Positions 15,926-23,313 are shown, counted from the stretch's first letter. The stretch: 25,827 nt of DNA from Clostridia bacterium (GCA_021202495.1 JAJQCX010000122.1:1-25827), one strand, 5' to 3'. Notes: a model not told the origin generated them from the letters alone. Numbers and translations: made by a program.

Positions 15926-15944
15926 ACTCCCGAAGGTGATAAAA

Positions 15945-17369
15945 ATGTCCGAATACAATCCCAAAAGCCCCAAAGCGGAGGAATTTATCAATCATGAGGA
16001 AATTCTCGCCTCACTGCGCTTTGCGGAGGAAAATAAAAATAACAAACCGCTCATCGACGAAATTCTGAAAAAAGCCGAGGAATACAAGGGGATAACCCAC
16101 CGCGAAGCGGCGCTTCTTTTTGAGTGCAATCTCCCCGATGCAAACGAGCGCATTTTCCGCCTTGCAAAGGAAATTAAGGACAATTTCTACGGCAACAGAA
16201 TTGTCATGTTCGCCCCGCTCTATCTTTCAAACTACTGTGTCAACGGCTGCACCTACTGCCCGTATCATCATCAAAATGCACACATTCCCCGCGTCAAGCT
16301 CACGCAGGAGCAAATACGAGACGAAGTCACCGCCTTAATTGACATGGGGCACAAGCGCCTCGCGATAGAGGCGGGGGAGGATCCCGTCAACAACCCCATT
16401 GAATATATATTGGAAAGTATCGACACCATCTATAAAACAAAGCACAAAAACGGCGCGATACGCCGCGTCAATGTCAACATTGCCGCGACAACGCCCGAAA
16501 ACTACAAAAAGCTCAAGGACGCAGGGATAGGCACCTACATTCTTTTTCAGGAGACATACAATAAGGAAAACTACGAAAATCTCCACCCCACGGGACCCAA
16601 GCACAACTATGCCTACCACACCGAGGCGATGGATCGCGCGATGCATGCGGGGATTGACGACGTCGGCTTGGGCGTTCTCTTCGGGCTCAGCCTTTGCCGC
16701 TACGAGCTTGTCGGGCTCATCATGCACGCCGAGCACTTAGAGGCATACTGCGGCGTAGGCCCGCACACAATCAGCGTGCCGCGCATCTGCCCCGCGGACG
16801 ACATTGACCCCGCCGCCTTCTCCGACGCCGTCGACGACGACACCTTTGCAAAAATTGTCGCCGTGATAAGAATTGCCGTTCCCTACACAGGTATGATAAT
16901 CTCAACCCGCGAAAGCCAAAAAACGCGCGAACGCGTCTTGAATCTCGGAATTTCGCAGATAAGCGGCGGCTCTCGGACATCCGTCGGCGGCTACACAATG
17001 CCGGAAACACGCGACGATTCGACCGCTCAATTTGACGTTTCCGACACCCGCACATTGGATGAGGTCATAAGCTGGCTTATCGACATGGGTCACGTCCCCT
17101 CATTCTGCACCGCCTGCTACCGCGAGGGCAGAACCGGCGACCGCTTTATGTCGCTTTTAAAGTCGCGCCAAATCATCAACTGCTGCCACCCCAACGCCCT
17201 TTTGACTCTAAAGGAATATCTCACAGACTATGCCTCCCCCGAAACCGCAAAAAAAGGCGAAGCTCTTATTGCAAAGGAAACAGAAAAAATAACAAACGAA
17301 AAAGTGAAAATACGCGCCAAGCAAAATTTAATCGACATAGAAAAAGGTACGCGGGATTTCAGATTTTGA
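15945..17369 (+). CDS. hydG: [FeFe]-hydrogenase maturase HydG (radical SAM tyrosine lyase)
   Basis: Splits tyrosine to p-cresol and builds the Fe(CO)(CN) synthon for the hydrogenase H-cluster. The protein has 474 residues, the usual length. The radical-SAM cluster motif CX3CX2C is at Cys98, Cys102 and Cys105 in SNYCVNGCTYCPYHH. The C-terminal second cluster is held by CX2CX22C at Cys388, Cys391 and Cys414 (FCTACYREGRTGDRF, then CCHPNALLTL), which sets HydG apart from the thiamine enzyme ThiH. ISGGSRTSVGGY is also typical. The ATG at 15945 is preceded by GAAGGTGAT at normal spacing; an in-frame ATG 96 bases upstream lies before the promoter and is rejected. No hydE, hydF or hydrogenase gene is in the window, so these must be elsewhere if the pathway is complete. 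Confidence 0.96.
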   Translation: MSEYNPKSPKAEEFINHEEILASLRFAEENKNNKPLIDEILKKAEEYKGITHREAALLFECNLPDANERIFRLAKEIKDNFYGNRIVMFAPLYLSNYCVNGCTYCPYHHQNAHIPRVKLTQEQIRDEVTALIDMGHKRLAIEAGEDPVNNPIEYILESIDTIYKTKHKNGAIRRVNVNIAATTPENYKKLKDAGIGTYILFQETYNKENYENLHPTGPKHNYAYHTEAMDRAMHAGIDDVGLGVLFGLSLCRYELVGLIMHAEHLEAYCGVGPHTISVPRICPADDIDPAAFSDAVDDDTFAKIVAVIRIAVPYTGMIISTRESQKTRERVLNLGISQISGGSRTSVGGYTMPETRDDSTAQFDVSDTRTLDEVISWLIDMGHVPSFCTACYREGRTGDRFMSLLKSRQIINCCHPNALLTLKEYLTDYASPETAKKGEALIAKETEKITNEKVKIRAKQNLIDIEKGTRDFRF

Positions 17370-17469
17370 ACCTTAAAACTTTTTGTTTTTATCATTTTTT
17401 GCGGTTATAATCTTTTTTTCGTTTTTAAATTTTTGTGCAATTTTTTCATCACTCATTCGCGGCTTTATA

Positions 17470-17499
17470 TTGACAATTTACTCCCGCTTGGGATATAAT
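17470..17499 (+). promoter_or_regulatory. Promoter of murA-walJ-rlmH
   Basis: A perfect -35 box TTGACA (17470-17475) and perfect -10 box TATAAT (17494-17499) are 18 bases apart, giving a leader of about 70 bases. The 208 bases between hydG and murA hold only this and a T-rich stretch without a convincing stem. Confidence 0.85.
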
Positions 17500-17577
17500 A
17501 TATTTTATCTGATTATGCCCTTTTCATGCCTATTGCGTGAACACAAACCTTTCATTGAAAGACGGTGTTTATATATT

Positions 17578-18843
17578 ATGGAAAATCTGCGTGTTTACGG
17601 CGGCAGCCGCCTGTACGGTGAAATTACCACCGGCGGCGCGAAAAATGCCGCTGTTGCAATCATTCCGGCGGCGCTGCTCGTCGACGGAGTGTGTACAATA
17701 GAAAACGTGCCCGACATTCGGGATGTCAACCTCATTTTAAAAATGCTTTCATATCTCGGCGCAAAAATAACATATCCCGCCGAAAATACCGTAACCATTG
17801 ATTCTTCAACCGTTTCCACCTACAGAGCGCCCTACGACCTCGCCAGCCGCATGCGCGCCTCGTATTACCTTTTGGGCGCGCTTTTGGGTCGCTTCGGCAA
17901 GGCGGAGGTCGCCCTCCCGGGCGGCTGCAATTTCGGCGAACGCCCGATCGATTTGCACGAAAAAGGCTTCCGCGCACTCGGCGCGGAGGTTGAAACAAAA
18001 CGCGGTCAGGTCACGGCCTCGGCAGATTGCCTTCACGGCGCCTCTGTCTATCTTGACACCGTCAGCGTCGGCGCGACAATCAACATCATGCTTGCCGCCG
18101 TCCGCGCAAACGGGCGCACCGTCATTGAAAATGCCGCAAAGGAGCCGCACATTGTCGACCTTGCGAACTTTCTCAACGCCATGGGCGCGCACATTCGCGG
18201 CGCGGGCACCGACGTTATCCGCATTGTCGGCGTCGAGCGTCTTAGCGGCGGAACATATGCCATCATTCCCGACCAAATAGAGGCGGGCACGTTTATGATT
18301 GCCGCAGCCGCGGCGGGCGGCGACGTTCTTGTCAAAAACGTCATCCCCCGCCACATGGAATCCTTAACCTCCAAGCTTGAGGAAATGGGCGTAAACGTTG
18401 AGGAATACGACGATTCGATACGCATCAAGCGCGACTCGCCGCTTCGCCCCATCCGCGTCAAAACCATGCCCTACCCCGGCTTTCCGACCGATTTGCAGCC
18501 GCAGATTGTCGCTCTTTTGTCAATCGCGAACGGTACAAGCATGGTAACCGAGGACGTTTGGGAAAACCGCTTTCAATATGTCGGAGAGTTAAAGCGTCTC
18601 GGAGCCGACATCACCATTCAGGGACAAACTGCGCTCATTCGCGGCGTGCCCTCGCTTTACGGAGCGCCCGTCAAGGCAACCGACCTTCGCGCCGGAGCCG
18701 CCATGATTATTGCCGCGCTTGTCGCCGACGGCGTCACAACAATCGGCGAGCCCATCCACATCGACCGCGGCTACGAGAGAATTGAAACGCGCCTTTCCAA
18801 AATAGGCGCAAGAATAGAAAGAGTGTATATAACAAATGGTTGA
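17578..18843 (+). CDS. murA: UDP-N-acetylglucosamine 1-carboxyvinyltransferase
   Basis: Transfers enolpyruvate from PEP to UDP-GlcNAc, the first committed step of peptidoglycan synthesis in the cytosol. From the ATG at 17578 the protein has 421 residues, the family norm. Lys22 and Asn23 in GGAKNAAVAIIPAALL bind substrate. The catalytic loop has PGGCNFGERPIDLH with Cys117, the residue attacked by fosfomycin. LRAGAAMIIAAL and the DRGYERIETRL end are standard. An open frame extends 65 codons upstream, but that part reads as hydrophobic noise and spans the promoter, so it is not coding. The ribosome site is weak. The stop overlaps walJ by eight bases. Confidence 0.96.
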   Translation: MENLRVYGGSRLYGEITTGGAKNAAVAIIPAALLVDGVCTIENVPDIRDVNLILKMLSYLGAKITYPAENTVTIDSSTVSTYRAPYDLASRMRASYYLLGALLGRFGKAEVALPGGCNFGERPIDLHEKGFRALGAEVETKRGQVTASADCLHGASVYLDTVSVGATINIMLAAVRANGRTVIENAAKEPHIVDLANFLNAMGAHIRGAGTDVIRIVGVERLSGGTYAIIPDQIEAGTFMIAAAAAGGDVLVKNVIPRHMESLTSKLEEMGVNVEEYDDSIRIKRDSPLRPIRVKTMPYPGFPTDLQPQIVALLSIANGTSMVTEDVWENRFQYVGELKRLGADITIQGQTALIRGVPSLYGAPVKATDLRAGAAMIIAALVADGVTTIGEPIHIDRGYERIETRLSKIGARIERVYITNG

Positions 18844-19627
18844 GCTTTGCAGCCTTTTTTCCGGCAGCAGCGGCAACGCTGCGCTCGTCCGCGCGGGATG
18901 CGCAAACATTTTGATTGACTGCGGCAGCAGCGGCTCGCAGATTGAGGCGGCGCTTCGCGCCGTCGGGTGCGACCCGTCGGAGCTGTCGTTTATTTTTGTC
19001 ACCCATGAACACATCGACCACATCAAGGGCGTCGGCGTTATGAGCCGCCGCTACGACCTGCCGGTCTACGCCACTCGCGGCACATGGCAGAACATGATTT
19101 CAAAAATCGGCGCAATTAAAGAGAGCAACATTTTCTACATACAAGGCGGCGTTCCCTTCGCCGCAAAGGACGCGGTTGTCACGCCCTTTTCCACCCCGCA
19201 CGACGCACGCGAAAGCGTCGGTTTCACAATTGAACATAACAACTCCCGCGCCAGCGTCGCAACCGACCTCGGCGTTATGAACAAAACCGTCTATGAAAGC
19301 ATCAAGCATTCCGACACCGTTTTGCTCGAATCGAACCACGACGTCGAAATGCTTATGAACGGACCGTATTCATATGACCTCAAAATGCGGATAAGAAGCT
19401 CCGTCGGGCACCTTTCCAACGTCGACTCCGCGCGCACCTGCGCCCACCTTCTTCAAGAGGGCGTCAAGCACATTCTTTTGGGTCACTTAAGCCACGACAA
19501 CAACCTCCCCGACAAAGCCTACGACGAGTCGGCGTCTGCACTCACCGCCCAAGGCGCACACGTCGGCAGCGACGTCACTCTCGAGGTTGCGCCGCGCTTT
19601 ACGCCGTCACAAATCTACATTGAGTGA
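18836..19627 (+). CDS. walJ: Metallo-beta-lactamase-fold hydrolase WalJ/YycJ
   Basis: A cytosolic phosphodiesterase-like protein of 263 residues. WalJ/YycJ proteins have been linked to coordination of cell division with DNA replication, and 5'-exonuclease activity has been reported for relatives. The metal site is THEHIDH (His57, His59, Asp61, His62), preceded by LFSGSSGNAALV and IDCGSSGSQIE. Further metal-site motifs are TPHDARESVGF, SNHDVEML and HLSHDNN. The start overlaps the murA end by eight bases, so translation is probably coupled. In Bacillus walJ follows walRKHI and precedes htrA and rlmH; here only the walJ-rlmH neighbourhood is kept, behind murA. Confidence 0.92.
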   Translation: MVELCSLFSGSSGNAALVRAGCANILIDCGSSGSQIEAALRAVGCDPSELSFIFVTHEHIDHIKGVGVMSRRYDLPVYATRGTWQNMISKIGAIKESNIFYIQGGVPFAAKDAVVTPFSTPHDARESVGFTIEHNNSRASVATDLGVMNKTVYESIKHSDTVLLESNHDVEMLMNGPYSYDLKMRIRSSVGHLSNVDSARTCAHLLQEGVKHILLGHLSHDNNLPDKAYDESASALTAQGAHVGSDVTLEVAPRFTPSQIYIE

Positions 19628-19636
19628 GGTTACATC

Positions 19637-20116
19637 ATGCCCGAAATAAAAATTATCGCCGTCGGCAAAATAAAAGAGAAATTCATGCAAAGCGCGATTG
19701 ACGAATACGCAAAGCGTCTCTCCCGTTTCTGTAAATTAAACATCGTTGAAATCCCCGACCGCCCGATTCCCAAAAACGCCTCCCCCGCAGATGAAGCGGA
19801 AATCATCCGCCGCGAAGGGGAGGATATTTTATCCAAGATAGGCAAGAACGATTTTGTCATTTCCCTCTGCGTCGAAGGCTCACTTCTTTCAAGCCCGACC
19901 CTTGCGGCGAAAATTGCATCCGCCTTCAACAGCTTCCCCTGCATAACCTTCATCATCGGCGGCTCGCTGGAGCTCGCAGACGAAGTGAAATCAAGAAGCC
20001 GCCTCCGCCTCTCAATGTCCGAAATGACCTTCCCCCACAACCTCGCCCGCCTGATGCTGCTGGAGCAAATTTACCGCGCCTTCAAGATAAACAATAACGA
20101 AACATATCATAAATAA
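19637..20116 (+). CDS. rlmH: 23S rRNA pseudouridine(1915)-N3-methyltransferase RlmH
   Basis: Methylates pseudouridine 1915 in helix 69 of 23S rRNA on assembled ribosomes using S-adenosylmethionine. The protein has 159 residues, exactly the family size, with the SPOUT trefoil-knot fold. Signature parts are IIAVGKIKEKFMQSAIDEYAKRL at the N-terminus, FIIGGSLELADEV, LRLSMSEMTFPHNLARLMLLEQIYRA and the C-terminal ETYHK. The stretch after the Gly-Gly differs slightly from the usual GGSxG, but the rest is clear. GAGG precedes the ATG. No strong terminator follows; the next promoter is about 110 bases downstream. Confidence 0.96.
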   Translation: MPEIKIIAVGKIKEKFMQSAIDEYAKRLSRFCKLNIVEIPDRPIPKNASPADEAEIIRREGEDILSKIGKNDFVISLCVEGSLLSSPTLAAKIASAFNSFPCITFIIGGSLELADEVKSRSRLRLSMSEMTFPHNLARLMLLEQIYRAFKINNNETYHK

Positions 20117-20158
20117 AAATCTCTGTTCCGTTTTTTCGGCGCTCTTTTCGGAGTGTGA

Positions 20159-20186
20159 CGTTACTTTTCATGGCTGAACCGTAACG
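20159..20186. promoter_or_regulatory. Short inverted repeat upstream of the hisD-like promoter
   Basis: CGTTAC (20159-20164) and GTAACG (20181-20186) are perfect inverted arms 16 bases apart, 40 bases upstream of the -35 box. The position would suit an activator site, but six-base arms arise often by chance. No T-box leader (no AGGGTGG-type element) is present, although clostridial his genes often use one. Confidence 0.25.
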
Positions 20187-20225
20187 AACTGTTGCCACAA
20201 ATCTTCTCAAACTTGAAAATTCATG

Positions 20226-20254
20226 TTGCAAATTGCTTATTTTAGGTTTATAAT
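20226..20254 (+). promoter_or_regulatory. Promoter of the hisD-like/hisB-like pair
   Basis: TTGCAA (20226-20231) and a perfect TATAAT (20249-20254) are separated by 17 bases, 32 bases before the start codon at 20287. Confidence 0.75.
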
Positions 20255-20286
20255 AGTATGAGTTTACGGAAAGGCTTGATCTGAAG

Positions 20287-21579
20287 ATGAATGTTTATAA
20301 ATTGAGCGAAATGACAAAAGAGCAAAAGGAGCGTATCATGCGCCGCGCCGAAACCGACATTTCCGAGCAGATGAAAACCGCAAAGGAAATTTCCGACGAG
20401 GTCAGAGACAACGGCGATGCCGCCGTCCTCAAATACACCGAAAAGTTTGACCACGTCCGCCTCACGCCCGAAACGATGAAAGTTACGGCGGAGGAAATTG
20501 AAAACGGGTATAATAATCTTGACCGCCCGACGCGCGACGCGCTCGAATACGCATATAAAAATATTTATAATTTCCACGAAAAGCAGCTCCCCGAGGAAAT
20601 GTGGTTCACAAATGTGGACAAGGGGCTCATGGTCGGTGAAAAGACGACCCCGATTGTCGATGTGTGTCTCTACGTTCCGCGCGGCAAAGGCAGCTTTCCC
20701 TCTGTTCTTCTCATGCTCGGCACTCCCGCCAAGGTCGCGGGCGTTCCCCGCATAAGGGTCGTCACCCCTCCCAATGAAAAAGGCGACGTTGACGACGCAA
20801 TCTTAGCTGTCGCGAAAATTATCGGCATCACCGATATTTATAAAATGGGCGGCATCCAAGCCGTCGCCGCGGTTGCCTACGGCACCGAAACCGTGCCGAA
20901 ATGCCACAAAATTATCGGTCCCGGCAATTCATATGCCACAGCCGCAAAGCGCGTTTTGGCGCAGCAGATTGACACCGGGCTTCCCGCGGGACCTTCCGAG
21001 GTCATAATTTTGGCTGACGAAAAGGCGGATCCCGAAAAAGTAGCTCTCGACGTCATGATTGAGGCGGAACACGGACCGGACAGCGCGGCGCTGCTCGTCA
21101 CCCATTCATCCGAGCTCGTTGAAAAGGTCATTCCCATTATTGAGCGCCAAAAGGCGAAAATTTCCGACAAACGCCGCAGCTTTGTCGAAAGCGTCTACTC
21201 CGGCTACGGCGGCGCAATCATCACCTCCTCGCTCCGGGAGAGCATCGATTTTGTCAACGAGTACGCTCCCGAGCACATGGAGGTTTTAACAGAAAAGCCC
21301 TTTGACGTTCTTCCCGAAATTAAAAACGCCGGCGAAATTCTTTTGGGAGATTATACTCCCGTCACCTTATGCAACTTCCTTTTGGGACCGAACGCAATTT
21401 TACCCACCGGCGGCTTTGCGAAAACGTATTCATCGGTTTCCATTTTCGATTTTCTCAAACGCTCTTCCGTCGGATATGCGTCCAAAGAGGGCTTTGAGCG
21501 TGTCCGCGAATATGCGTATCGCATGGCAACCGTCGAAGGCTTCGACACCCATGCTTTAGCCGTCAAGGAAAGGAAGTAA
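20287..21579 (+). CDS. hisD: Histidinol dehydrogenase family protein, divergent active site
   Basis: True HisD oxidises histidinol to histidine in two NAD-dependent steps at a zinc site. This protein has 430 residues, the family length, and clear family blocks: IGPGNSYATAAKR, LPAGPSEVIILADEKADPE, EAEHGPDSAALLVT and EYAPEHMEV. Compared from memory with the E. coli enzyme, the catalytic pair is kept (Glu329-His330), as are the ligands His262 and His422 and the substrate Glu417. The other two zinc ligands are changed: Gln259 is Glu, and Asp360 is Asn363. The TNH segment before LPT reads GPNA, so the usual His is Ala370. PGG in the N-terminal region is PRG. It may still bind metal, but the substrate is uncertain. 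The symbol marks the family only. The gene has its own promoter and is followed six bases later by the hisB-like gene. Confidence 0.85.
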   Translation: MNVYKLSEMTKEQKERIMRRAETDISEQMKTAKEISDEVRDNGDAAVLKYTEKFDHVRLTPETMKVTAEEIENGYNNLDRPTRDALEYAYKNIYNFHEKQLPEEMWFTNVDKGLMVGEKTTPIVDVCLYVPRGKGSFPSVLLMLGTPAKVAGVPRIRVVTPPNEKGDVDDAILAVAKIIGITDIYKMGGIQAVAAVAYGTETVPKCHKIIGPGNSYATAAKRVLAQQIDTGLPAGPSEVIILADEKADPEKVALDVMIEAEHGPDSAALLVTHSSELVEKVIPIIERQKAKISDKRRSFVESVYSGYGGAIITSSLRESIDFVNEYAPEHMEVLTEKPFDVLPEIKNAGEILLGDYTPVTLCNFLLGPNAILPTGGFAKTYSSVSIFDFLKRSSVGYASKEGFERVREYAYRMATVEGFDTHALAVKERK

Positions 21580-21585
21580 ACAAAC

Positions 21586-22200
21586 ATGATACAGGTAACA
21601 CGCAAAACAAGCGAAAGCAGCATGGCGGTTCGCCTTTCCGAAGGTCCCGTCGCTTCCGACTACCGCGCAAAGATTAAAACTCCGCTCATGTTTTTAAATC
21701 ACATGATTGAGCAAACCGTGTGGCGCAGCGGCTTCAACATCGAATGCGACGTCGATCTCACCGATTTTCAGCTTGCCCACCTCGTCACCGAGGATCTCGG
21801 GCAAACCGTCGGCCGCGCATTTGCACAATATATAGAGCAAAACGACGGCACAGTCGGCTTCGGCGACGGCTTCGGCGTGATTGACGAAGCGATGGCACAC
21901 ACCCTCGTCAGCTTTGAAGCGCGTTCCTCATTTCTTTTCAACCCCAAGGTCATAATTCCCGCCGCGGTAGAGGGCATGGCAAGTGAGGAACTTCTTGTAT
22001 TCCTTGACGCCTTCTCACAGGGCGCGTTCTGCACTCTTCAAATCGACCTTGAACGCGGCGAAAACACCCACCACATTTGGGAAGCTGTTTTCCGCTCGTT
22101 TGGTCTTGCGCTCAAAGCGGCATGCAGCGTCGACCCCGCCCGCCTCGGCATGACCAGCGGCGTCGCCGGCAAAGTCGAATTTACAACAGAACAAATCTAA
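21586..22200 (+). CDS. hisB: Imidazoleglycerol-phosphate dehydratase (HisB)-like protein, degenerate metal site
   Basis: True HisB dehydrates imidazoleglycerol phosphate at a dimanganese centre. This protein has 204 residues, near the usual 195, and follows the family pattern end to end: RKTSES, FLNHMIEQ (His39), HLVTEDLGQTVG (His65, Glu69), VIDEAM and NTHHIWEAVFRSFGLAL (His162, His163, Glu166). Differences fall at key positions: the normal HHTVED reads HLVTED, so the second His is Leu66; the lone ligand His in the NLHV-type strand is Gln152; the Arg in the RYG segment is Gly; and the PSTKG end is altered. Two of the metal-binding histidines and a phosphate-site Arg therefore seem lost, judged by alignment from memory. 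It starts six bases after the hisD-like gene, with AAAGGAAG as ribosome site. Function unknown; the symbol marks the family only. Confidence 0.72.
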   Translation: MIQVTRKTSESSMAVRLSEGPVASDYRAKIKTPLMFLNHMIEQTVWRSGFNIECDVDLTDFQLAHLVTEDLGQTVGRAFAQYIEQNDGTVGFGDGFGVIDEAMAHTLVSFEARSSFLFNPKVIIPAAVEGMASEELLVFLDAFSQGAFCTLQIDLERGENTHHIWEAVFRSFGLALKAACSVDPARLGMTSGVAGKVEFTTEQI

Positions 22201-22279
22201 CAAGCGTCCCGCTTGAGCGTCCCTCGCACACAAAAGAACGCTTGTCAACTTAATTTTCGTGCCTGCGTCCTTGCGACGC
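22200..22279 (+). repeat. Leader with competing hairpins before the DUF1858 gene
   Basis: CAAGCG (22201-22206) can pair with CGCTTG (22210-22215) or, as ACAAGCGT, with ACGCTTGT (22238-22245), so the two foldings exclude each other. A third hairpin, GCGTC/GACGC, lies at 22265-22279. No T run follows, and I see no clear promoter between the hisB-like and DUF1858 genes. Confidence 0.4.
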
Positions 22280-22325
22280 GCCAAATCCAATTAAACAAAT
22301 TAAATTTTATAGGAGGTCATTTAAA

Positions 22326-22529
22326 ATGGCACAGATAACGAAAGACACAATAATCATGGACGTATTGAGAATTGATCCCGAAACGGCTCCGTTCTTCCTC
22401 GAAATAGGTATGCACTGCCTCGGCTGCCCCTCCGCCTCCGGCGAGAGCATTGAACAGGCAGCAATGGTTCACGGCGTAGACGCCGACGAGCTTGTCAACA
22501 AGATTAACGACTACCTCGCATCGAAGTAA
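22326..22529 (+). CDS. DUF1858 / hybrid-cluster-protein-associated redox disulfide protein
   Basis: A small acidic protein of 67 residues that is a single DUF1858 domain, also known as the hybrid-cluster-protein-associated redox disulfide family. The core GMHCLGCPSASGES places a CxxC pair at Cys31 and Cys34, followed by AAMVHGVDADELVNKIND, which closely matches my memory of the family. The pair probably cycles between dithiol and disulfide; the partner is unknown. No hybrid-cluster protein gene is in the window. An AGGAGG ribosome site gives a clear start. The gene follows the hisB-like gene by 125 bases on the same strand and ends at a strong terminator, so it may share the hisD-like transcript. 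Confidence 0.9.
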   Translation: MAQITKDTIIMDVLRIDPETAPFFLEIGMHCLGCPSASGESIEQAAMVHGVDADELVNKINDYLASK

Positions 22530-22542
22530 TAATATTCTAAAC

Positions 22543-22590
22543 AAAAAGAGAGTGCGTCAAACCGATTTCGGTTTTGATGCCCTCTTTTTT
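22543..22590. terminator. Bidirectional terminator after the DUF1858 gene
   Basis: AAAAAGAG..GCGTCAAACCG pairs with CGGTTTTGATGC..CTCTTTTTT with few mismatches. A and T runs flank the stem on both sides, so it can end the DUF1858 transcript and the convergent toxin-antitoxin transcript. Confidence 0.9.
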
Positions 22591-22597
22591 GTTTTTC

Positions 22598-22933
22598 TTA
22601 CAGTGGAGCTACTACAAGTGTTTTTCCCAAAGGTGCCAAAACCTTTAGCACAGTTTCAAGCTGCGGGCTTGTATCACCGTTTTCCATTCTTGATATAATC
22701 GGTTGTTTCACTCCGCTCATTTCTTCAAGCTTCTTTTGACTTATCCCTTTTTCCTGTCGGGCTTTTATCATTTCACTCATAATTGAAACCCTCAAATTAC
22801 TTTCCGCCTTTTCTTCATCGGTCAGCAGCGAGTTCATAAAATCAAGCACATTTTCTCCGACAGCATCCTCACCTCGCTGCTTTAAATCCTCCAAATTAGC
22901 CTGCGCCTGTAAATATTCTTTATTTGCTTTCAT
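22598..22933 (-). CDS. HigA-like antitoxin, XRE-family HTH protein
   Basis: A protein of 111 residues with a charged helical N-terminal part (1-50) and a Cro/CI-type helix-turn-helix (about 53-95), seen in KARQEKGISQKKLEEMSGVKQPIISRMENG split over the recognition helix and the following turn. The order toxin first, antitoxin second, with a 14-base overlap, is that of HigBA-type modules. The antitoxin should neutralise the toxin and repress the shared promoter. The DNA here is visibly more AT-rich than its neighbours, which suggests, but does not prove, acquisition by transfer. Confidence 0.85.
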   Translation of the reverse strand: MKANKEYLQAQANLEDLKQRGEDAVGENVLDFMNSLLTDEEKAESNLRVSIMSEMIKARQEKGISQKKLEEMSGVKQPIISRMENGDTSPQLETVLKVLAPLGKTLVVAPL

Positions 22934-23288
22934 CAGTAACGCTCCTTTCGAGATGATTTTTTAAATTTTTCTTTGCTCGCTCTATTTCTTTCGGCGGTGT
23001 TTTCTGCGTCTGCTTCATAAATTGGTGAAGCAAAATAAACCTTTTTCCTGTCCAAACCGCAAACAGAATTCTGTCTCTAAGAGGCCTAAGCTCCCATATA
23101 TCGCCGTCAAGATGCTTTATATACGGTTCTCCTGCCGCAATGCTGTATTCACTCAACACTTTTAAATAATCCATTATTTTATTAAACTTTATACGGCTGT
23201 CTTTATCATTCTTTTTCGCCAATCCATTTAGATACTCCCGCACGGGCTCTTTCCCGTTTTTATCCTTGTAAAAATATATCTCGTACAA
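22920..23288 (-). CDS. RelE/HigB-family toxin (phage Gp49-like)
   Basis: A basic protein of 122 residues of the Gp49/HigB type, ribosome-dependent mRNA interferases of the RelE superfamily. Typical elements are YEIYFYKDKNGKEPVREYLNGL at the start (split across the first strand and helix), IKHLDGDIWELRPLRDRILFAVW, and LLHQFMKQTQKTPPKEIERAKK. The start is a TTG at 23288 with AGGGGA a normal distance before it; no ATG fits the family N-terminus. A rare start would keep toxin low relative to antitoxin. It ends inside the antitoxin gene. Whether it is active is unknown; no truncation is visible. Confidence 0.87.
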   Translation of the reverse strand: MYEIYFYKDKNGKEPVREYLNGLAKKNDKDSRIKFNKIMDYLKVLSEYSIAAGEPYIKHLDGDIWELRPLRDRILFAVWTGKRFILLHQFMKQTQKTPPKEIERAKKNLKNHLERSVTDESK

Positions 23289-23313
23289 TATCAGCTTTCC
23301 CCTCTCTTTTTTA

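Noticed and set aside
17345..17426. T-rich stretch after hydG as a terminator
   Set aside because: T runs are present, but only weak stems (AAGGT/ACCTT and AAAAC/GTTTT) can be drawn.
17383..17577. Upstream in-frame extension of murA
   Set aside because: It spans the consensus promoter and reads as hydrophobic sequence not found in MurA; the start at 17578 gives the family length.
20117..20286. T-box or other riboswitch before the hisD-like gene
   Set aside because: No AGGGTGG-type T-box sequence or terminator/antiterminator pair was found, and the promoter sits only 32 bases before the start codon.
22201..22215. CAAGCG/CGCTTG hairpin as terminator of the hisB-like gene
   Set aside because: It is not followed by a T run, so a terminator call is not supported.
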